This document shows positions 25,618 through 33,628 of a stretch of 57,054 nt of DNA, piece by piece. The notes below the pieces were generated by a model. The model saw only the letters and a list, made by a program, of their open reading frames with translations. It ran no database searches and was not told the origin of the DNA. The translations under genes and the position numbers were made by a program. How positions within the stretch are numbered: the first letter of the stretch is position 1; every line of letters begins with the position of its first letter. The DNA is from Spyradocola sp034113365 (GTDB taxonomy: Bacteria > Bacillota > Clostridia > Christensenellales > UBA1750): NCBI GenBank assembly GCA_034113365.1, contig JAXEXP010000083.1, positions 1-57,054 of the forward strand, given 5' to 3'.

Positions 25618-25660
25618 GACAAAGGGGAACAGACAGATAACAAAGCAGGGGGAACAGAAC

Positions 25661-26311
25661 ATGAAAAAGCTGGCCATCGTGCTGCTGAACGACTACTGGC
25701 ACCCGGCGCAGAGCATCGAGCCGCTGCTGCCGATGATCTTTGATGAGAAGGAATGGATCGTCCGCGTGACGGAGGATCCCAACTACGTCGGCGCGCACAT
25801 GATCCCGCCGGACCTGGTGATGAACTTCAAGGACGGCATCGCCGACACCTCCATCCCCACCACCAACTGGTACACCAACCATGCGTGGCCGCCCTATGTG
25901 GTGCCCATGCTCTTTGCGGGCGGCGGTGCGGGCTACATCGGCGTGCACTGCGGGCTGGCCAACATTCCCGCGGACTCGCCGGTGTACACCGAGCTGCTGC
26001 GCGGGCGTTTCATCACCCACCCGCCCAAGTGCCCCGTCAAGGTGAAGATCACCGCGGAGCACCCCGTGACCGAGGGCGTGCACGACTTTGAAATTGAGGA
26101 CGAGCACTACCAGATGGAGGGGCTGTGGGATCAGACGCAGGTGCTGGGCACCACCGAGTCCGAGCACGGCAGCCAGGTGGGCATCTGGGCGCACGAGTTG
26201 GGCGCCTGCCGCGTTGTGGGCATCACGCCCGGCCACACCACCGAGGTACTCACCCACCCCGAGATGGTCAAGCTGCTGCGCAACGCCGTGAACTGGGCAG
26301 CCAAGCGCTAA
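25661..26311 (+). CDS. ThuA-like domain protein
   Basis: A 216-residue protein of the ThuA family (trehalose-utilisation type), with a class I glutamine-amidotransferase-like fold. Segments YIGVHCGLANIP, HPVTEGVHDFEIEDEHYQM and RVVGITPGHTTEVLTHP are characteristic. ThuA relatives occur with sugar oxidation genes and may remodel keto-sugars. It follows the FG-GAP gene closely and is separated from the enolase-superfamily gene by a terminator and a new promoter. The substrate is unknown. Confidence 0.8.
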   Translation: MKKLAIVLLNDYWHPAQSIEPLLPMIFDEKEWIVRVTEDPNYVGAHMIPPDLVMNFKDGIADTSIPTTNWYTNHAWPPYVVPMLFAGGGAGYIGVHCGLANIPADSPVYTELLRGRFITHPPKCPVKVKITAEHPVTEGVHDFEIEDEHYQMEGLWDQTQVLGTTESEHGSQVGIWAHELGACRVVGITPGHTTEVLTHPEMVKLLRNAVNWAAKR

Positions 26312-26323
26312 AGAGACGCAATG

Positions 26324-26367
26324 CCGCCGCGCAGTCTGGATTTTCAGGCTGTGCGGCGGTGTTTTTT
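26324..26367 (+). terminator. Intrinsic terminator after the ThuA-like gene
   Basis: CCGCCGCGCAG (26324-26334) pairs with CTGTGCGGCGG (26349-26359), then a run of six T at 26362-26367. Confidence 0.8.
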
Positions 26368-26384
26368 ATCTGGAAATTTCAGGG

Positions 26385-26413
26385 TTGACAAGGAGCGCGG
26401 ACTGCGCTATCGT
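26385..26413 (+). promoter_or_regulatory. Promoter of the enolase-superfamily gene
   Basis: TTGACA (26385-26390) and TATCGT (26408-26413), 17 bases apart, right after the preceding terminator. The weak -10 box suggests a regulated promoter. Confidence 0.6.
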
Positions 26414-26471
26414 TAAATTCAGGGAAAGCAAGCCCGACATACACACAGAACAAACGGAAGGGGCGTAACGC

Positions 26472-27701
26472 ATGAAGATCACAGACCTCAAGGGCGCCAT
26501 CATCGGCAACAACATCTGTCTGCGCGTGGTGACCGACGCCGGCATCGACGGCTACTCGCAGGTGGAGGAATTCAAGGATTTCCTGTTTCCCAACATCGAA
26601 TACTACAAAAAGGCCATTGTGGGCAGCGACCCGACGGACGTGGAGGCCGTGATGCGGCGCATCCGCCGTCTGGGCGCGTTCAAGCCGTGGGGCAAGCTGG
26701 TCAGCTCCATCGAGATGGCGCTGTGGGACATCGCGGGCAAGGACGCGGGCGTGCCCGTCTACAAGCTGCTGGGCGGTAAGGTGCGCGACAAGGTGCGCGT
26801 CTACTGCACAATGTACTCCAATGAGGAGCTGCCGCACCCCGAGCGCTTCTCGCTCAACCCCGAGACGCGTGCCGAAAATGTGCTCTACCTGCACGAAAAG
26901 TACGGCTTCTCCATCGTAAAGACCGCGCTGTCCTTCCACAACCCGGGCTTTACGCAGCTGGCCATCGACGAGGGCTACGCCTACAACAGCTACCCCGTCG
27001 AGCCGCCGGTGCAGTACTTTGAGAACGCCAACGGCTCCATGCTCACCAAGAAGGGCATGGACTTTCTGCTGAACTATGTGCACCGCCTGCGCGAGCTGGT
27101 GGGCGACAAGGTGGGTCTGGCGTTCGACTGCGGCCCCGGCATGATGCCCTGCGACGCGCTGCGCTTTGCAAAGGGCGTGGAGGACTGCAACGTGATGTGG
27201 CTCGAGGACATGGTCACGGGCGACAACGAGGGCTACAACATGGCCAACCTCTACCGCGACATCACCAACAACACCACCACCAACATCCACACCGGCGAGC
27301 AGGTGTATCTGCGCCAGAACTACCGCGAGATGATCGAGACGCAGGCCGTCAATATCCTCGGCCCCGACCCGGCCGACGTGGGCGGCATTGCGGAGCTTAA
27401 GTTCATCGCGGAGTACGCAAACCTGCACGGCATACTCATCGCGCCGCACGGCGTGTTCGACGGCGTATTCGGCATGGCGGCGCTGACGCAGGTGTCCTGC
27501 ACGATGCCGCAGAACTACATCGCCTACGAGTACCCGCAGGCGCATCCCGCGTGGTGGTACGACATCGTGGAGGGCCTGCCCGAGGGCTTCTTCAAGGACG
27601 GCCACGTCACGGTGTGGAACAAGCCGGGCATCGGCGTGGAGTTCAACATCCCCAAGGCGGAGAAGTATCTGCGCCCCGAGGACAAGGATTTCTTCCTCTA
27701 A
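26472..27701 (+). CDS. Mandelate racemase/muconate lactonizing enzyme-family protein (sugar-acid dehydratase-like)
   Basis: A 409-residue enolase-superfamily enzyme. The N-terminal capping domain is followed by a barrel with metal ligands Asp219 (LAFDCGPG), Glu245 (WLEDM) and Glu276 (HTGEQ), and His326 in IAPHG. The position of the catalytic KxK pair holds only one Lys (Lys150 in VKTAL), so the chemistry may differ from mandelate racemase. Galactonate- or gluconate-dehydratase-like activity is plausible but not proven. It has its own promoter and terminator, next to the FG-GAP/ThuA pair. Confidence 0.82.
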   Translation: MKITDLKGAIIGNNICLRVVTDAGIDGYSQVEEFKDFLFPNIEYYKKAIVGSDPTDVEAVMRRIRRLGAFKPWGKLVSSIEMALWDIAGKDAGVPVYKLLGGKVRDKVRVYCTMYSNEELPHPERFSLNPETRAENVLYLHEKYGFSIVKTALSFHNPGFTQLAIDEGYAYNSYPVEPPVQYFENANGSMLTKKGMDFLLNYVHRLRELVGDKVGLAFDCGPGMMPCDALRFAKGVEDCNVMWLEDMVTGDNEGYNMANLYRDITNNTTTNIHTGEQVYLRQNYREMIETQAVNILGPDPADVGGIAELKFIAEYANLHGILIAPHGVFDGVFGMAALTQVSCTMPQNYIAYEYPQAHPAWWYDIVEGLPEGFFKDGHVTVWNKPGIGVEFNIPKAEKYLRPEDKDFFL

Positions 27702-27722
27702 GCCGGTCTCATCGCAAGTCAA

Positions 27723-27758
27723 AAGCGCTTCCCGTTTTTCGGGAAGCGCTTGTTTTTT
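27723..27758 (+). terminator. Intrinsic terminator
   Basis: AAGCGCTTCCCG (27723-27734) and CGGGAAGCGCTT (27740-27751) form a perfect 12-bp stem with a T5 loop and a GTTTTTT tail. Confidence 0.9.
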
Positions 27759-27761
27759 GCA

Positions 27762-28598
27762 TTATTTGCCTGCCAGCACGTCGCCAATGAACTGCAGCTC
27801 CGTCTCAAACAGGCGCTCGCAGTCCTCCGGCTCGTTGTGGATCTCGTGGAAGGCGTTGGGGAACTCGACGTAGCGGACGCCGGCGGCCTTTGCGGCGAAT
27901 GCGCGGCTGCCCTCCACCGAACAGATGGGGTCCTTGGCGCCGTGGCAGAGCAGCAGCGGCACCTTGAGCTGCTGTGGATTGTCCAGCACCCACTGCGCGG
28001 CGCGGTTGGCGTCGCCCGCAAGGCCCAGACCGATGCGGTCGTGGTTGAGGGGATCGACGTCATAGGCGGCGCACACCGCGGCGTCGTGGCTGAGCGCCGA
28101 GGCGGGGATGCCGTTTTTGATGGAGATTGGGTTGAGCACGCCCGCCATTGCGCCCACGACGTCGAACAGCGCCTTGGGCGGCGGGTTGACGAGGCGCAGC
28201 CACGGGCTGGTGATGATGGCGCCGGCGACGGGCGGCTTGGCGTTGAGCGTGGTAAACAGGCCGATCAGCCCGCCCAGCGAATGGCCGAACTGGAACACGG
28301 GCAGGCCGGTCTCCTTGATGGCAAGCTCGATCATGGTCACCATGTCGCGCTCAAGGTCGCGCATGCGGGCGATGCCGCGCTGGCTCTTTTGGGTGACGTT
28401 GCGGCCGTGGCCGCGGTGGTCGTGGACGTAGACGGTGATGCCGCTGCGGTTCATGACCTCGGCAAAGCGCTGGTAGCGGTCGCCGTGCTCGCCCAGGCCG
28501 TGCGCGATGCACAGCACGGCGCGGGGATTATCCGCCTCAAAGGCGCGCGCGTAGAGCCTGACGCCGTCCGGGCAGGTCAGCTCGAACTCTCTTCTCAT
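27762..28598 (-). CDS. Alpha/beta hydrolase, monoacylglycerol lipase-like
   Basis: A 278-residue serine hydrolase (S33/lysophospholipase group). The oxyanion segment AHGLGEHGDRY, the nucleophile elbow GHSLGG (Ser107), the Asp in CHGAKDPI and the late His in FPNAFHEIHNE make the full catalytic set; this pattern is that of monoglyceride lipases. It has no signal peptide. Its start is 1 base after the HPr-like stop, so it is the last gene of the rapZ-whiA-HPr-like transcript. Confidence 0.87.
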   Translation of the reverse strand: MRREFELTCPDGVRLYARAFEADNPRAVLCIAHGLGEHGDRYQRFAEVMNRSGITVYVHDHRGHGRNVTQKSQRGIARMRDLERDMVTMIELAIKETGLPVFQFGHSLGGLIGLFTTLNAKPPVAGAIITSPWLRLVNPPPKALFDVVGAMAGVLNPISIKNGIPASALSHDAAVCAAYDVDPLNHDRIGLGLAGDANRAAQWVLDNPQQLKVPLLLCHGAKDPICSVEGSRAFAAKAAGVRYVEFPNAFHEIHNEPEDCERLFETELQFIGDVLAGK

Positions 28599-28599
28599 A

Positions 28600-28875
28600 T
28601 TACCTCTTCTTTTCCTGCGCGATGTTGGAGGACAGCAGGGCGCTGACGGCCTGCAGAGCTTCCTTTTCGTCGGCGCCGTTGACGGACAGCGTGATCTGGT
28701 TGTTCGCGCCCACGCCCAGGGACAGCACGCCCATCATGGACTTGGCATTGATGATCTTGGTGCCCTGCTCGATGAGGATCTGCGAGCGGAAGCGGCAGGC
28801 GATCTGCACGAGCTGCGCAGCGGACTTGGCGTCCAGGCCGTCGCGGTTGGTGATGACGATACTTTTCTGAAGCAT
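28600..28875 (-). CDS. HPr-like protein with Asp at position 15 (Crh-like)
   Basis: A 91-residue HPr-fold protein. In HPr, His15 in the GLHARPA motif accepts phosphate from PEP; here the motif is GLDAKSA, so residue 15 is Asp and Arg17 is Lys. The regulatory site is kept: NAKSMMGVLSLG with Ser46 exactly in place. It therefore cannot relay sugar-transport phosphate and resembles B. subtilis Crh (Gln15, Ser46), which serves catabolite control. As in B. subtilis it lies directly after whiA and close to rapZ. The product may be phosphorylated by HPr kinase on Ser46, which is inference. Confidence 0.85.
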   Translation of the reverse strand: MLQKSIVITNRDGLDAKSAAQLVQIACRFRSQILIEQGTKIINAKSMMGVLSLGVGANNQITLSVNGADEKEALQAVSALLSSNIAQEKKR

Positions 28876-28893
28876 ACTCGGTCGTTCCCCTTT

Positions 28894-29829
28894 CTATTTG
28901 TGCATATCCCGGGCAATCTCCATGAGTTTTCTCAGGCGGTTATTGACGGCGCTCTTGCTGATGGGGGGATCGAAATACTCTCCCAGCTCCTTCAGCGGCG
29001 AATCGGGGTGCTCGACGCGCACCTCCGCCATCCTGCGCAAGTGCACCGGCAGCTTTTTGAGCCCCATGCCGCGCTCGATGGCCTCGATGGCCTCGATCTG
29101 GCGCTGGGCGGCGTCCATGGTCTTGTCCACGTTGGCATTGTCGCAGTTGGCGGCGCGGTTGACGTTGTTGCGCATATTCTTTTTGATGCGCACGTTTTCC
29201 AGCTCCATCAGCGCGTTGTGCGCGCCCATGTGGTTAAGGCAGGTTACGATCAGCTCGCTCTCTTTTAAGTATACCACAAAACTGTCCCGCCGCGGAACCA
29301 TCTTTGCCGGAATTTCCAGGCGGCCCAGGAAATTGACGAGCGAGCGCGCGTACTCCTCCGCGGAGGAGGTGATCTCCAGATGGTAGCCCTTGCCGGGGTC
29401 GGACAGCGTGCCGGTAGCCAGGAACGCGCCGCGCAGGTAGGCGCTGCGGCAGCAGCTCTTGCGCACCAGACCTGAGGGCACCGCGCGGCTGATGCGCACG
29501 CCCTGGTCGGTCTGCAGCATCAGGCCGGTCTGCTCCAGTATGTGCGGGGCAGCCTGCGGGCCGATGACCACGTGGTAGACGTTGCGCTTGCCCAGGCGCT
29601 TGCGCAGCTGGGTGCGCACCTCGGGCGTGACGCCGAAGCACGCCTTGCACAGCGAGAAAATGCGGCGCGCGACAGCGGGCACCTCGGTGGTCATCCACAC
29701 CGACTGGCCCCCGCGCCCGATGCGCAGCGTGCCGATGCCGTGGATGAACGCGGCCAGCTCGGCCAGCTTACAGCAGCTCTTGCTGACGCACTGGCAGAGC
29801 TCCTGCTTGGTCTCCGATGAAAAGGACAT
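28894..29829 (-). CDS. whiA: DNA-binding protein WhiA
   Basis: A 311-residue WhiA protein: an N-terminal LAGLIDADG-type homing-endonuclease-like domain (RKSCCRSAYLRGAFLATGTL near residues 120-140) and a C-terminal helix-turn-helix domain (SPLKELGEYFDPPISKSAVNNR). WhiA is involved in sporulation in actinomycetes and in cell division and chromosome segregation in Bacillota. It sits between rapZ (9-base gap) and the HPr-like gene (18-base gap). The yvcK gene that normally separates rapZ and whiA is absent. Confidence 0.95.
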   Translation of the reverse strand: MSFSSETKQELCQCVSKSCCKLAELAAFIHGIGTLRIGRGGQSVWMTTEVPAVARRIFSLCKACFGVTPEVRTQLRKRLGKRNVYHVVIGPQAAPHILEQTGLMLQTDQGVRISRAVPSGLVRKSCCRSAYLRGAFLATGTLSDPGKGYHLEITSSAEEYARSLVNFLGRLEIPAKMVPRRDSFVVYLKESELIVTCLNHMGAHNALMELENVRIKKNMRNNVNRAANCDNANVDKTMDAAQRQIEAIEAIERGMGLKKLPVHLRRMAEVRVEHPDSPLKELGEYFDPPISKSAVNNRLRKLMEIARDMHK

Positions 29830-29838
29830 AACACATTC

Positions 29839-30705
29839 TCATTTCTTAGCGTAATAGACGGCGTCGCGGTGCGAGGCGGAGCAATGGAAGCCCGCCTGCT
29901 GCAGGCCCTTTGCGATCTCCATCGCCAGGCACACGCTGCGGTGCTGGCCGCCCGTGCAGCCGATGCCGATGACCAGACGGTCCTTGCCCTCGGACACATA
30001 GTGCGGGATGAGGAAGCGGAGCAGGTCCAGCGTCTTTTCGAGGAACACGCGGCTCTCTTCAAAGCTCATCACATAGTCGTGCACGGGCTGATCCGCGCCG
30101 TTCATGGGGCGCATCTCGGGGATGTAGAAGGGGTTGGGGATGAAGCGCACGTCAAAGACCAGGTCCGCGTCCTGCGGAATGCCGTGCTTGAAGCCAAAGG
30201 AGAGCACGTTGACGGAGATGGCCTTGTCCACGTCGCCCTCGCCGTACATGCGCAGCAGCATCTCCCGCAGCTGGCGGGTGAGCATGGTGGTGGTGTCGAT
30301 GACGCGGGTGGCGCGGCGCTCCATGCCGCGCAGCATCTCCCGCTCCTTTTCGATGTTCTGGATGAGCAGCTTTTCGCTGCCCATGGGGTGCGCGCGGCGC
30401 GTCTCCTTGTAGCGGCGGATGAGCTCCTCGTCCGACGCGGTCAGGTAAAGCACGTCGCAGTTGACATTCATCTCGCGCAGCGCGTCCAGCGCCTCGTCCG
30501 CGTGGCCGAAGAACGCGCCGCTGCGCGTGTCGATGCCCAGCGCCACCCGCTGGATGGCCGGGTCGTCCTCCATGCACAGCTTCGCCATATTGGGGATGAG
30601 CATGGGCGGCAGGTTGTCCACGCAGTAGAAGCCGATGTCCTCCAGCGTGTGCAGCGCCTGCGTCTTGCCCGCGCCGGAAAGTCCCGTCACCACGACCAGT
30701 TTCAT
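29839..30705 (-). CDS. rapZ: RNase adapter/nucleotide-binding protein RapZ (YvcJ)
   Basis: A 288-residue RapZ/YvcJ protein with Walker A GLSGAGKT at residues 8-15, the family segment VDNLPP near 30, and the C-terminal GCTGGQHRSV. In E. coli RapZ senses a cell-wall precursor and controls glmS mRNA decay through small RNAs; in Bacillota it is a GTP/ATP-binding protein of less clear role. It leads the whiA group. A composite repeat lies between it and the upstream MazG-like gene. Confidence 0.95.
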   Translation of the reverse strand: MKLVVVTGLSGAGKTQALHTLEDIGFYCVDNLPPMLIPNMAKLCMEDDPAIQRVALGIDTRSGAFFGHADEALDALREMNVNCDVLYLTASDEELIRRYKETRRAHPMGSEKLLIQNIEKEREMLRGMERRATRVIDTTTMLTRQLREMLLRMYGEGDVDKAISVNVLSFGFKHGIPQDADLVFDVRFIPNPFYIPEMRPMNGADQPVHDYVMSFEESRVFLEKTLDLLRFLIPHYVSEGKDRLVIGIGCTGGQHRSVCLAMEIAKGLQQAGFHCSASHRDAVYYAKK

Positions 30706-30785
30706 ATCGTTCTCTCCTCGTCTTTCCGCAGCACCTGGCGGCCGGATAAAATTACGGCAACCACGAAGCTGCCTGTCGGGGGTTA

Positions 30786-30945
30786 AGCTTCCCCTTGAGG
30801 TTCACCCGGAGGGGCAAAGCCCTGAAGCATGAGCGTTTCGGAATGAACAGTCCTGTGGACTGTTTATGGAGAATAAGCCATGCGGAACACCGGAGCAGTC
30901 GGAACGGCTGGTTCGGTGCGGAGGGTGAAGTGCCGCCTTGGGCGG
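30786..30945 (-). repeat. Composite repeat, long form (copy at 30.8 kb)
   Basis: On the minus strand the host hairpin GCTT-CCCCTCAAGGGGAAGC is split and holds a module of about 130 bases (roughly 30801-30927) with GGAACACCGGA, the AACAGTCC TGT GGACTGTT stem and AGGGGCAAAGCCCTGAAG. A GCCGCC TT GGGCGGC hairpin, matching the second host hairpin, follows at 30932. It lies inside the murB-mazG-rapZ-whiA run. Frames across it are not genes. Confidence 0.8.
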
Positions 30946-30992
30946 CGATAGGGTGAGCCTGTTGGACGTCGCGCTGCAACACCGCCCTGTGG

Positions 30993-31322
30993 CTACTCCT
31001 CCACCCGTCCGATCGATCTTTCGCTGTCAAATCCATCCGGGTACCGCGCGCGCAGCTTGGCCAGGTTGCGCTGCAGCACCTCCTCCAGCGGGACGTCCAG
31101 CGCCCAGGCGGTCTCCGCAAGGTACCAGGCCACGTCGCCCAGCTCCTTAATGAGCCCCTCCCGATCCAGCTCGTGTCCCTGCGCCAGATGCTTTTTTACG
31201 ATGTCTATGGCTTCGCCCGCCTCGCCGCACAGCCCCATCACGCCGTTGATGAGCACGTCGCGCTTGTCCAGCGCGGGATTGAGCGTGTGCAGCGCCTGAT
31301 GCTGATACTCATTCGCCGTCAT
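30993..31322 (-). CDS. MazG-like nucleotide pyrophosphohydrolase
   Basis: A 109-residue all-helical protein of the MazG-like family, which hydrolyses NTPs or dNTPs to monophosphates and can clear damaged nucleotides. The magnesium-binding pattern is visible: GLCGEAGEAIDIVKKH and later KELGDVAWYLAETA. It is a single-domain form, about the length of RS21-C6/iMazG. Its start overlaps the end of murB by 14 bases, so the two are coupled. Confidence 0.85.
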   Translation of the reverse strand: MTANEYQHQALHTLNPALDKRDVLINGVMGLCGEAGEAIDIVKKHLAQGHELDREGLIKELGDVAWYLAETAWALDVPLEEVLQRNLAKLRARYPDGFDSERSIGRVEE

Positions 31323-32229
31323 GTTTATCCTCTCCGATGATGCGCACCTCGGGCTCCAGCTGCACGCCGAACTGCGCCTGTACCTCGTGCTGCACCTTTT
31401 CCATCAGCGCCAACACGTCGCTCGCGGTCGCGCCGCCGCGGTTGATGAGGAAGCCCGCGTGCAGCTCGCTGATCTGCGCGCCGCCCACGCTCGCGCCCTT
31501 GAGCCCCGCGTCCTGGATCAGCTTGCCCGCAAAATACCCCTCCGGCCGCTTGAAAAAGCTGCCCGACGAGGCGTACTGCAGCGGCTGCTTCTCCCTGCGC
31601 CGGTGCGAATACTCCGCCATGCGCGCCGCGATCTGCTCCGGATCATCCGGCTTCAGCCGGAAGCGGGCGGACAGCACCACGCCGCCCGTCTCCATCAGGG
31701 AGGTATGGCGGTAGCGCATGTCCAGCGCGGCAGCATCCATCTCCACGATGTCTCCCGAGGGCGTCAGCACGCGCGCACATTCCAGCGCCTGGCTCATCTC
31801 CCCGCCGTAGGCGCCCGCGTTCATGTACACGCCGCCGCCCACGCTGCCGGGGATGCCCTCGGCAAATTCCAGCCCCGCAAGGCCATGCTGCTGCGCCGTC
31901 CGCGCCAGCGCGCCCAGCGTCGCGCCCGCCTGTGCGGTGACGCAGTCGCCTTCCACTGTCACGTGCGAGAACTCCGCGCCCAGATGCAGCGCCACGCCGC
32001 GCAGCCCGCCGTCGCGGACCACCAGGTTGCTGCCGCGCCCGACGAGCGTCAGCGGCAAGCCGTTTTCCCGGCACGCGCGCACCACCTTTGCTATGTCCTG
32101 CTCGTTTGCGGCGTGCACCACGCAGTCCGCGGCGCCGCCCACGCGCATCGTGGTCAGCTCCCGCATCGGAATGCCGGCCTGCACGCGTCCCTCGAGCCCC
32201 AAGCTGTTCATCAAATCAAAAGCCTTCAC
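31309..32229 (-). CDS. murB: UDP-N-acetylenolpyruvoylglucosamine reductase
   Basis: A 306-residue FAD enzyme that makes UDP-MurNAc in peptidoglycan synthesis. The FAD-binding part has TTMRVGGAADCVV and LVGRGSNLVVRDGG; the type II catalytic segments are SGSFFKRPEG with the catalytic Ser and the late LEPEVRIIGE. Its length fits type II MurB. Gene order murB then rapZ is common in Clostridia; here a MazG-like gene and a repeat lie between them. Confidence 0.95.
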   Translation of the reverse strand: MKAFDLMNSLGLEGRVQAGIPMRELTTMRVGGAADCVVHAANEQDIAKVVRACRENGLPLTLVGRGSNLVVRDGGLRGVALHLGAEFSHVTVEGDCVTAQAGATLGALARTAQQHGLAGLEFAEGIPGSVGGGVYMNAGAYGGEMSQALECARVLTPSGDIVEMDAAALDMRYRHTSLMETGGVVLSARFRLKPDDPEQIAARMAEYSHRRREKQPLQYASSGSFFKRPEGYFAGKLIQDAGLKGASVGGAQISELHAGFLINRGGATASDVLALMEKVQHEVQAQFGVQLEPEVRIIGEDKHDGE

Positions 32230-32297
32230 ATCTGCACCTCTGCTGCGATTTATTACAGTTTACATGATTCAGCGCAAGAATTCAAGTGGCAAGCGCG

Positions 32298-33326
32298 TCA
32301 GGGCAGGACGACGCCGCCCTGCAGCGCCCGCTCAAGCGCCGCCATCTGCTCGTCGTCCGCATAGACCGGCCCGCAGTCCGTCACGGGAAACAGCCCTGCG
32401 CGCGCAAGGTCGCGCTGTGTTTCCTCCTCCAGCAGGAATTGCAGCAGCCGCGCCGCGCACTGCGCCCGCGCCTCGGCATTCTCCCGGCCCGCCGCCGTCA
32501 GCTCCGGCCGCACCACGCCGCCCAGCAGCACCTGATCGGTATAGGCCTCCCCTTCCGGCACGAGCAGCACGGTTTCAAACCCCTTGCCCGCGCTGCCCAG
32601 CGCCTGCATGCGCCGGATCTCCCGCTGGGTGGCCACATAGAACGCGTACTTTTCCTCGATCACAAAATCCGGCCACACCTTGCCGTGCGGGCGCTCGCCG
32701 TCCACGCGCACCTGTCCCGCATCGCCCATGCGCGCCAGCGCGCGCAGCGGGTCGGTGTAGGGCATCTGCGGCGCGGCGACGGCCATGCCCTTCTCCGCCA
32801 GCAGCGCCATCGTGTCATCGAAATTCAGCGATGGCGACCAGCCTGCGGCGTCCAGCAGCTTCCGGTTGCCCAGCAGCGCATAGCCGCCCATCGCGACGGG
32901 CAGGGCGAGGCGCTCTCCGCCCCACACGCCCGCGTCCTGCAGATCGCTGCGCACGCTTGGGCTGTCCGGCAGGGGCTGCAGCAGCTGCTCCGCGTCCAGC
33001 GGCACGGTCATGCCGAACAGCAGCGCGTCGGGCAGCGTACCCGCCGCGGCGCCCGTGCGCACGCCCGTCTCGGTCAGCTCGCGCAGCGAGACGAGCACGC
33101 CGCTGTTCTGCGCCTCAAACCTGCGAAAGCTCGCCTTGAGCCAGCCGTTTACGTTGACCGTGGGGAAGGAGGGCACTACGCCCACCGCCACCACGCCCTG
33201 CCAGGCGGGCTTTTCCGGCTTGAGCCGCTGCTTTACGTCCACCACCGCCGTGCGCGCGGCCCAGGGCGCGGCCAATGTCGCCGCGATCAGCAGCCCCAGT
33301 GCCAGCACCCTCCATCCCCATTTCAA
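32298..33326 (-). CDS. Extracellular solute-binding-like protein, orphan
   Basis: A 342-residue protein with a signal peptide or anchor at residues 1-25 (WRVLALGLLIAATLAAPWAA) and no lipobox. The rest resembles family 1 sugar-binding proteins of ABC transporters (NGWLKASFRRFEAQNSGV, then ALPVAMGGYALLGNRKLLDAAGW), though shorter than usual. No permease or ATPase gene is nearby. A TTG start at 33326 lies 8 bases after GGGGAGG; the ATG at 33347 lies before this site. It sits 68 bases upstream of murB. Family membership is judged from weak similarity. Confidence 0.65.
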   Translation of the reverse strand: MKWGWRVLALGLLIAATLAAPWAARTAVVDVKQRLKPEKPAWQGVVAVGVVPSFPTVNVNGWLKASFRRFEAQNSGVLVSLRELTETGVRTGAAAGTLPDALLFGMTVPLDAEQLLQPLPDSPSVRSDLQDAGVWGGERLALPVAMGGYALLGNRKLLDAAGWSPSLNFDDTMALLAEKGMAVAAPQMPYTDPLRALARMGDAGQVRVDGERPHGKVWPDFVIEEKYAFYVATQREIRRMQALGSAGKGFETVLLVPEGEAYTDQVLLGGVVRPELTAAGRENAEARAQCAARLLQFLLEEETQRDLARAGLFPVTDCGPVYADDEQMAALERALQGGVVLP

Positions 33327-33385
33327 GGCACATCCCTCCCCTACCATTATAAACCCCTGCTGCGGATCTATTCCTCATGGCACAT

Positions 33386-33414
33386 AAAAAAGAGCCGACT
33401 TCTCTGTCGGCTCT
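33386..33414 (-). terminator. Terminator copy 1
   Basis: On the minus strand, AGAGCCGAC pairs with GTCGGCTCT (33391-33399 with 33406-33414), followed by T6. A second, nearly equal hairpin lies at 33585. Confidence 0.75.
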
Positions 33415-33458
33415 CAGCCTGTCATAAAGCACTTCTGGAAAAGCACATGGTGTGATTC

Positions 33459-33546
33459 GGTGCGTCCAGGGCAGGGCTGGTGCTTGACGGACACCTCATC
33501 AGGCTCCTTCGGGCGCCAGCTTCCCCTCAAGGGGAAGCCAAAGGCT
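33459..33546 (+). repeat. Dispersed intergenic repeat, short form (copy at 33.5 kb)
   Basis: GGTGCGTCC...ACACCTCATCAGG, then a GC-rich loop (CTCCTTCGGGCGCC) and the intact GCTTCCCC TCAA GGGGAAGC hairpin. Same orientation as the copies at 18.1, 21.2 and 50.5 kb. It lies between two similar terminator hairpins in the gap between zapA and the solute-binding-like gene. Confidence 0.8.
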
Positions 33547-33584
33547 GCGATGCGCTATTCTCTGCATGGTTTTTTGACAGAAAG

Positions 33585-33610
33585 AGAGCCGACAGCGCAG
33601 TCGGCTCTCG
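33585..33610 (-). terminator. Terminator copy 2, end of pheST-zapA
   Basis: GAGAGCCGAC (33585-33594) pairs with GTCGGCTCTC (33601-33610); on the minus strand TTTCTGT follows. It lies 18 bases after the zapA stop. Confidence 0.75.
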
Positions 33611-33628
33611 TAGGTGATATGGTTTCGT

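Noticed and set aside
30752..31120. Minus-strand frame of 122 codons
   Set aside because: Half repeat-derived and half overlapping the MazG-like gene in another frame; no ribosome binding site.
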